In this document: piece after piece, positions 24,860 to 31,176 of the stretch
Numbering within the stretch: position 1 is the first letter of the stretch
Layout of the letters: every line of letters starts with the position of its first letter
Source of the DNA: DAOVQB01 sp023128935
GTDB taxonomy: Bacteria; Eisenbacteria; RBG-16-71-46; CAIMUX01; WJJG01
Assembly: GCA_030628905.1 (NCBI GenBank)
Contig: DAOVQB010000031.1
Span: forward strand, 1-31,176
Direction of reading: 5' to 3'
DNA: 31,176 nt
Notes under the pieces: model-generated
Databases searched by the model: none
What the model saw: the letters and a program-made list of their open reading frames with translations, nothing else
What the model was told of the DNA's origin: nothing
Position numbers and translations under genes: made by a program

Positions 24860-25879
24860 ATGCACATTGACGTCCTGCTGCTGGCTGCTGGATTCGGAAC
24901 TCGCCTGCGGCCCCTAACGCTCGACATTCCGAAGGCCCTCTTGCCCATCTACGGTATTCCGCTGCTGAATATTCACATCCACCGTCTGCTCGGCAGCGAA
25001 GAGCTGGCGGGCGAGGGGCGGCTGGCGGGAGAGGGGCGGCTGGAGGAAGGGAAATGGCCGGCGGAAGAGGGGAATCCGGTGCACCGCGTGGTGGTCAATG
25101 GTCACCATTTGGCCCGGCAGGTGGAGGAACACCTTGCGCACCATCCCGAACATCAGCGACTTGCGTTCTCGTTTGAGCCTGACATTCTTGGGACCGGTGG
25201 GGCAATCGGGCACGCTCGCGCTTGGCTGAAAACGGATCCCTTCGTGGTCATCAATACTGATTCGCTCTTTGCTGCTCCACTGGAAGAAGCTCTGGCGTTT
25301 CACCTCGACTCAGATTGCTTGATCACGCTTATTCTGAGCCGCACACCGCTCTGGCTCAATGTGCTGGTCAGAGAAAGTCGTGTTGTGGACCTACTTATCG
25401 ATCGAACGGATGCCTCGGGCTATACTTACACAGGATGTCAGATAGTTTCACAGGAAGTCATAGACCTCCTTCCACGAGATAGCTTCCACGATATCCGGGA
25501 TACGTATCGATCCCTGATTCGCCAGGAGCTCCTGGGCGCCTATGTAGCGCCGCTGGAGTTTCCACTGCTCGATGTGGGGACACCGGAGCGCTACCTAAAT
25601 GCCCATCGCATCTGTGCAGGGGACAAGGCTCGGCGCTATGGGTTTACGACGCTTGGGCAGGGAACTCAGGGCAACTTGGCTAAAGGCTATGGATTCATTG
25701 ATGCGCGAGCGCGTGTTGGCGAAGGTGCATGGGTTCGCGATAGCGTTGTTATTGGAGATGCCCACATTGTAGAGGGGGCCAGAGTGGAGCGCTCGATCGT
25801 TGGACCGCGAGTGCGGGCGGATGGAGCGATCGCCGGTCTCATGGTCACAAGGCATGGTTCTGTACCGATCAGTGGCTAG
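24860..25879 (+). CDS. murU: MurU-like nucleotidyltransferase (MurNAc-1-phosphate uridylyltransferase)
   Basis: Sugar-phosphate nucleotidyltransferase that would make UDP-MurNAc from MurNAc-1-phosphate. The signature LLAAGFGTRLRPLTLDIPKALLPI is at residues 7-30 (K25 contacts phosphate). GTGGAIGHA (111-119) and the metal-site NTDS (132-135) follow, and DVGTPERYL closes the catalytic domain. The last 90 residues form a left-handed beta-helix-like tail (hexad pattern ARVGEGAWVRDSVVIGDAHIVEGARVERSIVG). MurU itself is usually shorter (about 220), so GlmU- or mannose-1-phosphate-type transferases are alternatives; the link to MurNAc rests on the neighbours NamZ and AmgK. An 18-bp tandem repeat adds about 26 residues at 46-71. 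ATG 24860 is preferred to GTG 24848 as it gives the family N-terminus. Confidence 0.75.
   Translation: MHIDVLLLAAGFGTRLRPLTLDIPKALLPIYGIPLLNIHIHRLLGSEELAGEGRLAGEGRLEEGKWPAEEGNPVHRVVVNGHHLARQVEEHLAHHPEHQRLAFSFEPDILGTGGAIGHARAWLKTDPFVVINTDSLFAAPLEEALAFHLDSDCLITLILSRTPLWLNVLVRESRVVDLLIDRTDASGYTYTGCQIVSQEVIDLLPRDSFHDIRDTYRSLIRQELLGAYVAPLEFPLLDVGTPERYLNAHRICAGDKARRYGFTTLGQGTQGNLAKGYGFIDARARVGEGAWVRDSVVIGDAHIVEGARVERSIVGPRVRADGAIAGLMVTRHGSVPISG
25004..25072 (+). repeat. 18-bp tandem repeat inside murU
   Basis: Two nearly identical units (25004-25021 and 25022-25039, one mismatch) read CTGGCGGGCGAGGGGCGG and are followed by two decayed units to about 25072. They encode LAGEGR twice, then LEEGKW and PAEEG. 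The period is a multiple of three, so the frame is kept. Confidence 0.8.
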
Positions 25880-25981
25880 TGTTGTGTTGAGAAGCTGAGA
25901 AGCCGGAATAGAATCCGCGGGCCGCGAGAGGGCCAGGTATCGATATCCGGCTGAACAGTTCCTCCGGAAAGGAGCTGCGCC

Positions 25982-27235
25982 ATGGACGCATTGCAGGGTC
26001 AGGAAGGTCTGCGCCGCTTCTTGAGCCGCGCTATGCCCCTCCTTGCCGGATCGGTGCAGGCCCCCCTTGCCTCAAGCCGGCCTGCGGCGGACCCCCCTGC
26101 CTCAAGCCAGCCTGCGGCGGACTCGGCTGCCCCAAACCAAGCTGTGGAGAATGATCTCACCCTGACGCGCCTTGCTGGGGACGGCTCCAGCCGCCAGATC
26201 TTCCGCGTCAAGCACCACGGTGTCGCTGCGATTGCCATCGCCAATCCCCTGCCGCGGCGGCGATCCCATCCGGATGAGAACGAAGGGTTCTTCGCGGTGC
26301 GTGAACACCTCCAGCAGCGGGGGGTTCGCGTTCCTCGCTTCTATGCCGCGGATCTCAAGCGGGGGTTCTTCCTGATTGAGGACATGGGGGATACACGACT
26401 ATACGATATTGCGCATGTCGATCCGCTTGATATTACAAGGCGGGATAGGTTATATGAGGAAGCAATCGATCTGCTCGTCAGAATGCAATCGCTCGGTAGT
26501 CAGGCTTTCCGACCCGAGGAAACAGGCAACCCGGCCTATACAGAGCCGTTCATTGTGCGTCACGAGGCGGCCTACTTTCACAAGGAACTCGTCCTTGGCC
26601 TGGCCCGGTTCCATCTCTCTTTCACGGAGATCGAGGAGGAATGCCTGTGCCTTGCTCGAGCAGCCCTCCCTCTGTCTCTTGGCCAGGACGCGGGCGGCCG
26701 CCAGCAAGAATCCGCTGTTCGTCCACGGGAGTTGGATGGCCTTGTCTTCATGCACCGTGATTTTCAGTCGCGCAACCTCATGGTGACAGGTTCCACTGTT
26801 GCGGTGATCGATTTCCAAGGAGCGCGACTCGGGCCGCCGGAATATGATTTGGCTTCGCTCCTCTTGGATCCCTACGTCGAGCTACCGGATCCTCTTTGGC
26901 AGCGACTGCAAACCAGGTATCTACTGGGGGCCGCACGCGGAGGTATACCTGGCATTCCAACCACGTTGGGAGACGGTGTCGATGCGCAGCAGCAGCGCCT
27001 CAACGGGGAATGGGGGGATTGGCATCGCCGGTTTCTCGCTAATGGGGCCAACCGTCTCATGCAGGCACTGGGCGCGTTTGCCAAGCTCGGCGGGCGCTTG
27101 AACCGCCCGGGGTTCCTCGAGTACATCCCTGCTGGGCTCACTCGACTAGAGTCAGTTCTGCAACAGGGGGGCGACTGTCCGGGATTGCTGGCTCTGACGC
27201 GCCGTCTCCTCAAGCAGAAAGGTCATTGGAGCTAA
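25982..27235 (+). CDS. amgK: AmgK-like anomeric sugar kinase (aminoglycoside-phosphotransferase fold)
   Basis: Phosphotransferase-family kinase that, by similarity to AmgK, would phosphorylate MurNAc/GlcNAc at the anomeric position to feed MurU. Motifs: LTRLAGDGSSRQIFRV (61-76, nucleotide loop), FLIEDMGD (130-137, hinge), the catalytic loop FMHRDFQSRN (256-265, H258, D260, N265) and the metal-binding VIDFQGARLGP (275-285, D277) followed by PPEYDLASLL. Residues about 27-56 are Ala/Pro/Ser repeats from a 30-bp DNA repeat and precede the real domain. The GDG..R.IFRV start and EDMGD hinge are typical of AmgK-type rather than drug-modifying enzymes. The ATG at 25982 has AAAGGAG seven bases upstream. 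It is 102 bp after murU and five before the TolC gene. Confidence 0.75.
   Translation: MDALQGQEGLRRFLSRAMPLLAGSVQAPLASSRPAADPPASSQPAADSAAPNQAVENDLTLTRLAGDGSSRQIFRVKHHGVAAIAIANPLPRRRSHPDENEGFFAVREHLQQRGVRVPRFYAADLKRGFFLIEDMGDTRLYDIAHVDPLDITRRDRLYEEAIDLLVRMQSLGSQAFRPEETGNPAYTEPFIVRHEAAYFHKELVLGLARFHLSFTEIEEECLCLARAALPLSLGQDAGGRQQESAVRPRELDGLVFMHRDFQSRNLMVTGSTVAVIDFQGARLGPPEYDLASLLLDPYVELPDPLWQRLQTRYLLGAARGGIPGIPTTLGDGVDAQQQRLNGEWGDWHRRFLANGANRLMQALGAFAKLGGRLNRPGFLEYIPAGLTRLESVLQQGGDCPGLLALTRRLLKQKGHWS
26061..26120 (+). repeat. 30-bp tandem repeat inside amgK
   Basis: Units 26061-26090 and 26091-26120 share CTCAAGCC and CCTGCGGCGG blocks and differ at only a few positions; a decayed third unit follows from 26121. 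They encode ASSRPAADP and ASSQPAADS near the N-terminus, outside the kinase core. Confidence 0.8.
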
Positions 27236-27240
27236 CCCTG

Positions 27241-28761
27241 ATGCGGAAAGAAAACCTTTGCAATAAAGGCGTGCGGTCCCTCAGGGGCCGGCCACCTCTC
27301 AGAAGTGTGCCGGGTTTCAAGCACGCGTGGCTTGCCCTGGCTGCGCTGTGCCTATCTTTGCCTCCGGGAACGGTTGCGCTGACCAGTGATCTGGCACACG
27401 GCGAGGGCCTTGTGTCATCTTCACGTCTTCTGACCCTGGACCAAGCTGTCGCGCGGGCTCTGGCCCACAACCATGGCTTGGCTGCGCAGAAGCACGCCGC
27501 GAAGGCGGCTGCTTGGGGCCAGCGACAAGCTCAGGGGCGGCTGCTCCCTTCGCTTTCTCTCGAATCCGGCTATACGCGCTTGGATGACGAGACTGTCGCT
27601 CGCGCCAATGCCTTCGGGACCGAGATGACCACGTACTTCCCGGACAGCACAGGTGCTCTGATACCTTATACGATAGAGATCCCACAGATGGTTTTCCGGG
27701 ACGGCTACTACACGTCTCTTTCTGCGAGTCTGCTTCTGTTCAATCCTTCTGTGTGGAATGCTGCCTCATTGGCATCCGCATCGCGCAAGGCAGCCGATTC
27801 CCAACTAGAGTCTACACTACAAAGAACGGTCTATGAGACGCTGCGCAGCTTCGTGGAGTTGCTCAAAATAGACTCGCTCGTCCGGATTCAAGAGGAACAC
27901 CTCTCTTTGGCGCGCGATAACCGCGAACAGGCTGAGCGTCTCTTTAAGGTCGGCCGCTACGCAGAGGCGGACGTGCTTCGGTGGCGTGTACAAGAGGTTA
28001 CTCAGGGTCAGTATCTTGTACAACATCAGAGCGCAAGACGTGTTGCGGCACTCGCTCTAGAGAACCTCATGGGGGACACTCCCCTGGGAAGCGTTGCTCC
28101 CGATACTCTCCTGCCACGCGCACTAATTGGGGAGATCGAGTGGTTCTGCGGCGCAGATGCCTCCTCATGGGATGCGTTCATGTCCCAGCCGCTTGATACT
28201 GTTATAGCGCAGAATCCAGATCTACGAACCCTGCATACCGCAGTCCGCATGGCCGAGCTGGAGCACCGCCATAGACTGATTTCATTCTTTCCCAGTGTGA
28301 CGGTGGGTGCATCCTACGGATGGCAGGAGAATAGTACCTTTGTGCTCGATGGTGAAAAAACCTGGGCGGTATCGGCCAACATAAAAGTGCCGCTCTTCAC
28401 CGGCTTCACAAATATCTCGTCCAGACAAGTGTCGAAGTACAATCTGATGGAGGCGAAGGACGAGGCGCTGGAGACTAAGCGCAGTATCTTCCTCGCAGCG
28501 GAAATAGCTCGCACTGCTATGCGCAACTATGTCGAGAAGCTACGCCTGGGCGAAGCGCGGGTGGCGAGTGCAAGGCGGAATTATGAGATCCGTAAGAGCA
28601 GTTTCGACCTTGGCCGGCTCAGCAACCTAGAGTGGCTCGATGCATACATCTCGCTGCAAGCCGCCAAACAAAGCAGTGCTGCAGCTTACTACGACTTAAT
28701 CCTGGCCGTTGCGGACTATTACCAGGCAACGGGAAAAATCATGGTGTTGGCGGGCAAATAG
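27241..28761 (+). CDS. TolC-family outer-membrane efflux protein
   Basis: Outer-membrane channel component of a tripartite efflux system. The 506 residues start with a basic region and a hydrophobic signal segment (about residues 28-45, AWLALAALCLSLPPGTVAL). The OEP repeat pattern follows: LTLDQAVARALAHNHGLAAQ, GRLLPSLSLESGYTR, then long alpha-helical stretches (SLARDNREQAERLFKVGRYAEADVLR) and in the second repeat NPDLRTLHTAVRMAELEHR, FFPSVTVGASYG, VPLFTGFTNISSRQ and the closing FDLGRLSNLEWLDAYISLQAAK. The ATG at 27241 is chosen over an overlapping TTG at 27226 because GGAG lies ten bases before it. It starts five bases after amgK and is followed at 43 bp by the adaptor, so all may be one transcript. 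Confidence 0.88.
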   Translation: MRKENLCNKGVRSLRGRPPLRSVPGFKHAWLALAALCLSLPPGTVALTSDLAHGEGLVSSSRLLTLDQAVARALAHNHGLAAQKHAAKAAAWGQRQAQGRLLPSLSLESGYTRLDDETVARANAFGTEMTTYFPDSTGALIPYTIEIPQMVFRDGYYTSLSASLLLFNPSVWNAASLASASRKAADSQLESTLQRTVYETLRSFVELLKIDSLVRIQEEHLSLARDNREQAERLFKVGRYAEADVLRWRVQEVTQGQYLVQHQSARRVAALALENLMGDTPLGSVAPDTLLPRALIGEIEWFCGADASSWDAFMSQPLDTVIAQNPDLRTLHTAVRMAELEHRHRLISFFPSVTVGASYGWQENSTFVLDGEKTWAVSANIKVPLFTGFTNISSRQVSKYNLMEAKDEALETKRSIFLAAEIARTAMRNYVEKLRLGEARVASARRNYEIRKSSFDLGRLSNLEWLDAYISLQAAKQSSAAAYYDLILAVADYYQATGKIMVLAGK

Positions 28762-28804
28762 GATGGGCTCTCACATGCGACAAAGTGTAGACAAGGAGAC
28801 GCAG

Positions 28805-29980
28805 ATGTCGAATCTCAACCGCTGGCGGGACGTGATGCCCGCAAGCCTTATGCGTTTCAACCGAGCGCGGAAGCTTGTTTTCCTGCTCATCCCACTCTTG
28901 GCGGCAATCCTGGTGGGTTGTGGGGAGCCAGAGAAGGCAGAGGAGGAGCAAACTGCCGTGCCGGTGGAAGTCGCAGTTGTGAGATTGGACGATCTCAATG
29001 AGTGCGCAATACTCACCGGCATTCTGGATGCTTATCGCGCGGTGGACATAGTCTCGGAGGTTACGGGGACGATCGAATCGCTGCATAAGGATGTCGGTGA
29101 TCGAGTTAACCGCAGGGCGATTCTTGCGATAGTGGAGAAAGATGTCCCGCGCGAGAACTTGCGGCAAGCGGAGGCGTCATTGATGGCTGCTCGAGCACGC
29201 AACGCGGTAGCGCATAGTGATTACGGGCGCGATTCGACGCTCTATGCTGCAGGAGACATCTCCGAGTCCGCCTTCGAAATCGGGCGTATGAACTGGCAAG
29301 CGGCCCTGGCGGAAGTCAAAGCTTGCACGGCAACATTGAGATTGGCGGAACGCGAGCTACGCGAGACGGAAATTCGCGCGCCCTTTGCCGGATACATCAC
29401 GAGACGGCAGGCGGAGGAGGGCATGTTTGTCTCCGCGGGTAAACCAATCTTCCGTCTGGTTGATATCGACTCGCTGCGTCTAAGTCTAGGAATCTCACAG
29501 CGAAACATCGCGCGAGTACTGCCTGGAAAGGATGTACTTGTTGAAGTCAAGGCTCTTGAGGATCAGGTCTTCCGTGGGTACGTTCGCCGCATGTGCCCGG
29601 AGGCGGATGAGACAACACTGACCTTCGCAGTGGAGGCCGTCCTTGAAAACCCACCTGATCACCCACTCAAGGATGGTATGGTTGTTCGCGCTACTCTTAC
29701 ACTAGAGAAGCTCACTAACGTGATTGCCGTCGCCAGGGAAACCATCCTCAGGCAAGCTGGTCGGGAATTCGTCTACGTAGTGGAGGGGGGAACTGCGCAC
29801 TCTAGGGATGTACGGACGGGACGGATGATAGGCAACGTCACGATTATCAAAGAGGGCCTGGTTCCTGGTGACTCGCTAGTGAATATCGGGATGGAGAACC
29901 TGCGCGAGGGCAGCCAGGTCGTGATCGAATCCTCATCTACGCCAACCTCGGCCCAGGACAGAAAGGGAGATGCGTCGTGA
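28805..29980 (+). CDS. RND efflux periplasmic adaptor (membrane-fusion lipoprotein)
   Basis: Periplasmic adaptor linking the RND pump to the TolC-type channel. The N-terminus has a basic start and a hydrophobic stretch ending in the lipobox LVGC (C39), so it should be a lipoprotein. The order of elements is normal: VEVAVVRLDDL, lipoyl half-motif (GTIESLHKDVGDRVNRRAILAIVEKD), coiled-coil hairpin (AEASLMAARARNA ... LRLAERELRETEIRAPFAGYIT), second lipoyl half (EEGMFVSAGKPIFRLVDID), then beta-barrel and membrane-proximal parts. The ATG at 28805 is chosen because AAGGAG (28793-28798) is six bases upstream; earlier in-frame starts lack this. Its stop overlaps the start of the pump gene (GTGA), indicating coupling. 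Confidence 0.9.
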   Translation: MSNLNRWRDVMPASLMRFNRARKLVFLLIPLLAAILVGCGEPEKAEEEQTAVPVEVAVVRLDDLNECAILTGILDAYRAVDIVSEVTGTIESLHKDVGDRVNRRAILAIVEKDVPRENLRQAEASLMAARARNAVAHSDYGRDSTLYAAGDISESAFEIGRMNWQAALAEVKACTATLRLAERELRETEIRAPFAGYITRRQAEEGMFVSAGKPIFRLVDIDSLRLSLGISQRNIARVLPGKDVLVEVKALEDQVFRGYVRRMCPEADETTLTFAVEAVLENPPDHPLKDGMVVRATLTLEKLTNVIAVARETILRQAGREFVYVVEGGTAHSRDVRTGRMIGNVTIIKEGLVPGDSLVNIGMENLREGSQVVIESSSTPTSAQDRKGDAS

Positions 29981-31176
29981 ACTCCCTGCCTCGTTTTGCT
30001 GTCGGACGACCGGTGCTCGTCAACCTCTTGATGGTGGGCGTCGTCCTTGGCGGGCTCTTGGCCCTCTTTGCCATGCCGCAGGAACTGGAGCCCAACGTCA
30101 GCTTTAACTGGGTCTTCGTTACGATCCCATACACAGGTGCCTCGCCCAAGGAGACCGAAGACCTAATCGTCATCCCTGTGGAACAGGAACTTGACAAGCT
30201 TGAGCATGTAGATGAGCTCTTGTCAACTGCGGGTGAGGGCTGGGCGTTCTTCTTCATCAAGTTCGAGGAGATGTCGAGAGCCGACTTCGTTGCCGCGATG
30301 CAGGAAGTGCGGATGCACGTGGATCAGGCTGTGATTCCATCTGCGGCTGAGGATCCTGTCATCGAGGACTTTGGTTCCGATGACTTCACACCGGTCATTT
30401 CCATCTCCCTGACTTTCGAGGGCGACGAGGAACAGGCGGCAAGGGTTGCCGAGGATCTGTCCGACGAGATAAAGCGCATCGCAGATGTGGCGAAGACCCA
30501 GATCTCCGGGCTCGAGGACCGAGAGATCTGGGTCGAGGTCGATCCGGTCAAGTTGAACGCGCAGAAGCTGTCGCTGGGCGCGGTTGTCCGAACTCTCGCC
30601 GACCGCAATGTCAATTTGCCTGGCGGTAGCATCGAGGTTGGGCGCTCTGAATTCCTGGTGCGCGCGATCAGCCGCTATGAGTCCCCGGAAGAAATCGCCC
30701 AAACCGTTCTAAAGGCAGATGCCCAGGGCCGCATCGTACACCTCTCAGATGTCGCCGAAGTGCGAATGGTGCGCGCGGAATCGACGGTGCTCTCCCGTCT
30801 GGCGGGCAAGCGTTCGATCACCATTTCAGTATCCAAGGGCGCGGGAGGAGCGACCTATGCCATTGTGGACCGTATTAAAGAGTTGGTCGAGAAGTACCGC
30901 ATGCATGGTCCTTCCGGGATTAACTTCGAAATTACGAGGGATTCGACCAAGGACATCTCGAAGATCATAGGAGTTCTGCGGAACAACGGCCTAGTTGGGA
31001 TCGTTTTCATCTTCTGCATCCTACTTCTCTTCCTGGGCACATCCAATGCCTTGCTTGCCACCATGGGGATCCCGCTCTCCTTCCTGGTCGCCTTTGTCCT
31101 GATGCGCATAACAGGCCAAACCATCAATGGAAGCAGCCTGTTTGCGTTGATCATCGTGCTTGGGATCATTGTTGAC
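29977..31176 (+). CDS. RND-family efflux transporter, N-terminal part (runs off the window)
   Basis: Proton-driven inner-membrane pump of the AcrB/HAE superfamily; the first 400 codons are present with no stop. The start is GTG at 29977, overlapping the adaptor stop, with GGGAG upstream. It begins VNSLPRFAVGRPVLVNLLMVGVVLGGLLALFAMP, the first membrane helix. The porter domain shows VTIPYTGASPKETEDLIVIPVEQEL, GWAFFFIKFEE and ADVAKTQISGLEDREIWVEVD, and the second helix is entered at GLVGIVFIFCILLLFLG, followed by TINGSSLFALIIVLGIIVD at the edge. Substrate cannot be judged; the proton-relay residues lie beyond the window. Confidence 0.9.
   Translation, partial: MNSLPRFAVGRPVLVNLLMVGVVLGGLLALFAMPQELEPNVSFNWVFVTIPYTGASPKETEDLIVIPVEQELDKLEHVDELLSTAGEGWAFFFIKFEEMSRADFVAAMQEVRMHVDQAVIPSAAEDPVIEDFGSDDFTPVISISLTFEGDEEQAARVAEDLSDEIKRIADVAKTQISGLEDREIWVEVDPVKLNAQKLSLGAVVRTLADRNVNLPGGSIEVGRSEFLVRAISRYESPEEIAQTVLKADAQGRIVHLSDVAEVRMVRAESTVLSRLAGKRSITISVSKGAGGATYAIVDRIKELVEKYRMHGPSGINFEITRDSTKDISKIIGVLRNNGLVGIVFIFCILLLFLGTSNALLATMGIPLSFLVAFVLMRITGQTINGSSLFALIIVLGIIVD

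Noticed and set aside
1..31176. CRISPR arrays, tRNA or rRNA genes, prophage
   Set aside because: No regularly spaced direct repeats, no cloverleaf or rRNA-like sequence and no phage genes were seen.

Overview
The window is the replication-origin region of a bacterial chromosome, with recognisable genes for most of its length. A diderm (Gram-negative-type) cell is indicated by a TolC-family outer-membrane channel, a lipobox-bearing RND adaptor, an RND pump, a YidC with a large periplasmic domain, and a MurU/AmgK-type cell-wall recycling pair. The phylum cannot be settled by eye. The proteins are complete but divergent, with an odd IleS subtype and low-complexity insertions, so an uncultured or poorly sampled lineage is plausible.

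Left block (68-7980, all minus strand) is the classic origin-flanking order rpmH-rnpA-yidD-yidC-jag-mnmE-mnmG: ribosomal protein L34, RNase P protein, membrane-protein insertion, an RNA-binding KH/R3H protein and the MnmE/MnmG tRNA-wobble-uridine modification pair. The divergent intergenic region (7981-8525) has a good rpmH promoter on the minus strand and three DnaA boxes. Two of these boxes lie inside the likely dnaA promoter. dnaA (8526-9884) is followed by a 967-bp gene-free interval. That interval holds weak DnaA boxes, a textbook DnaA-trio (ACT repeats, 10165-10182) running into AT-rich DNA, and a sharp switch from a C-rich to a G-rich plus strand. I take this as the unwinding site of oriC.

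Right block (10852-20268, plus strand) is dnaN, a DUF721/DciA-like gene, gyrB, gyrA and a divergent ileS: clamp, probable helicase-loading helper, gyrase and isoleucyl-tRNA synthetase.

From 20353 to 23480 the region turns accessory. It has a translationally coupled minus-strand pair (exported CbiX-like chelatase-fold protein and a membrane ICMT-type methyltransferase), an IS91-family transposase remnant, a NUDIX hydrolase overlapping a truncated RelE-type toxin, and about 0.5 kb with no recognisable gene.

From 23481 to 27235 is a peptidoglycan-sugar salvage cluster: NamZ (exo-N-acetylmuramidase, no signal peptide visible), a MurU-like uridylyltransferase and an AmgK-like sugar kinase. Together they could turn MurNAc-containing fragments into UDP-MurNAc. 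All three genes and one junction carry short tandem repeats or low-complexity insertions. The last block (27241 to the window end) is a tripartite efflux operon: TolC-family channel, lipoprotein adaptor and an RND pump cut by the window edge.
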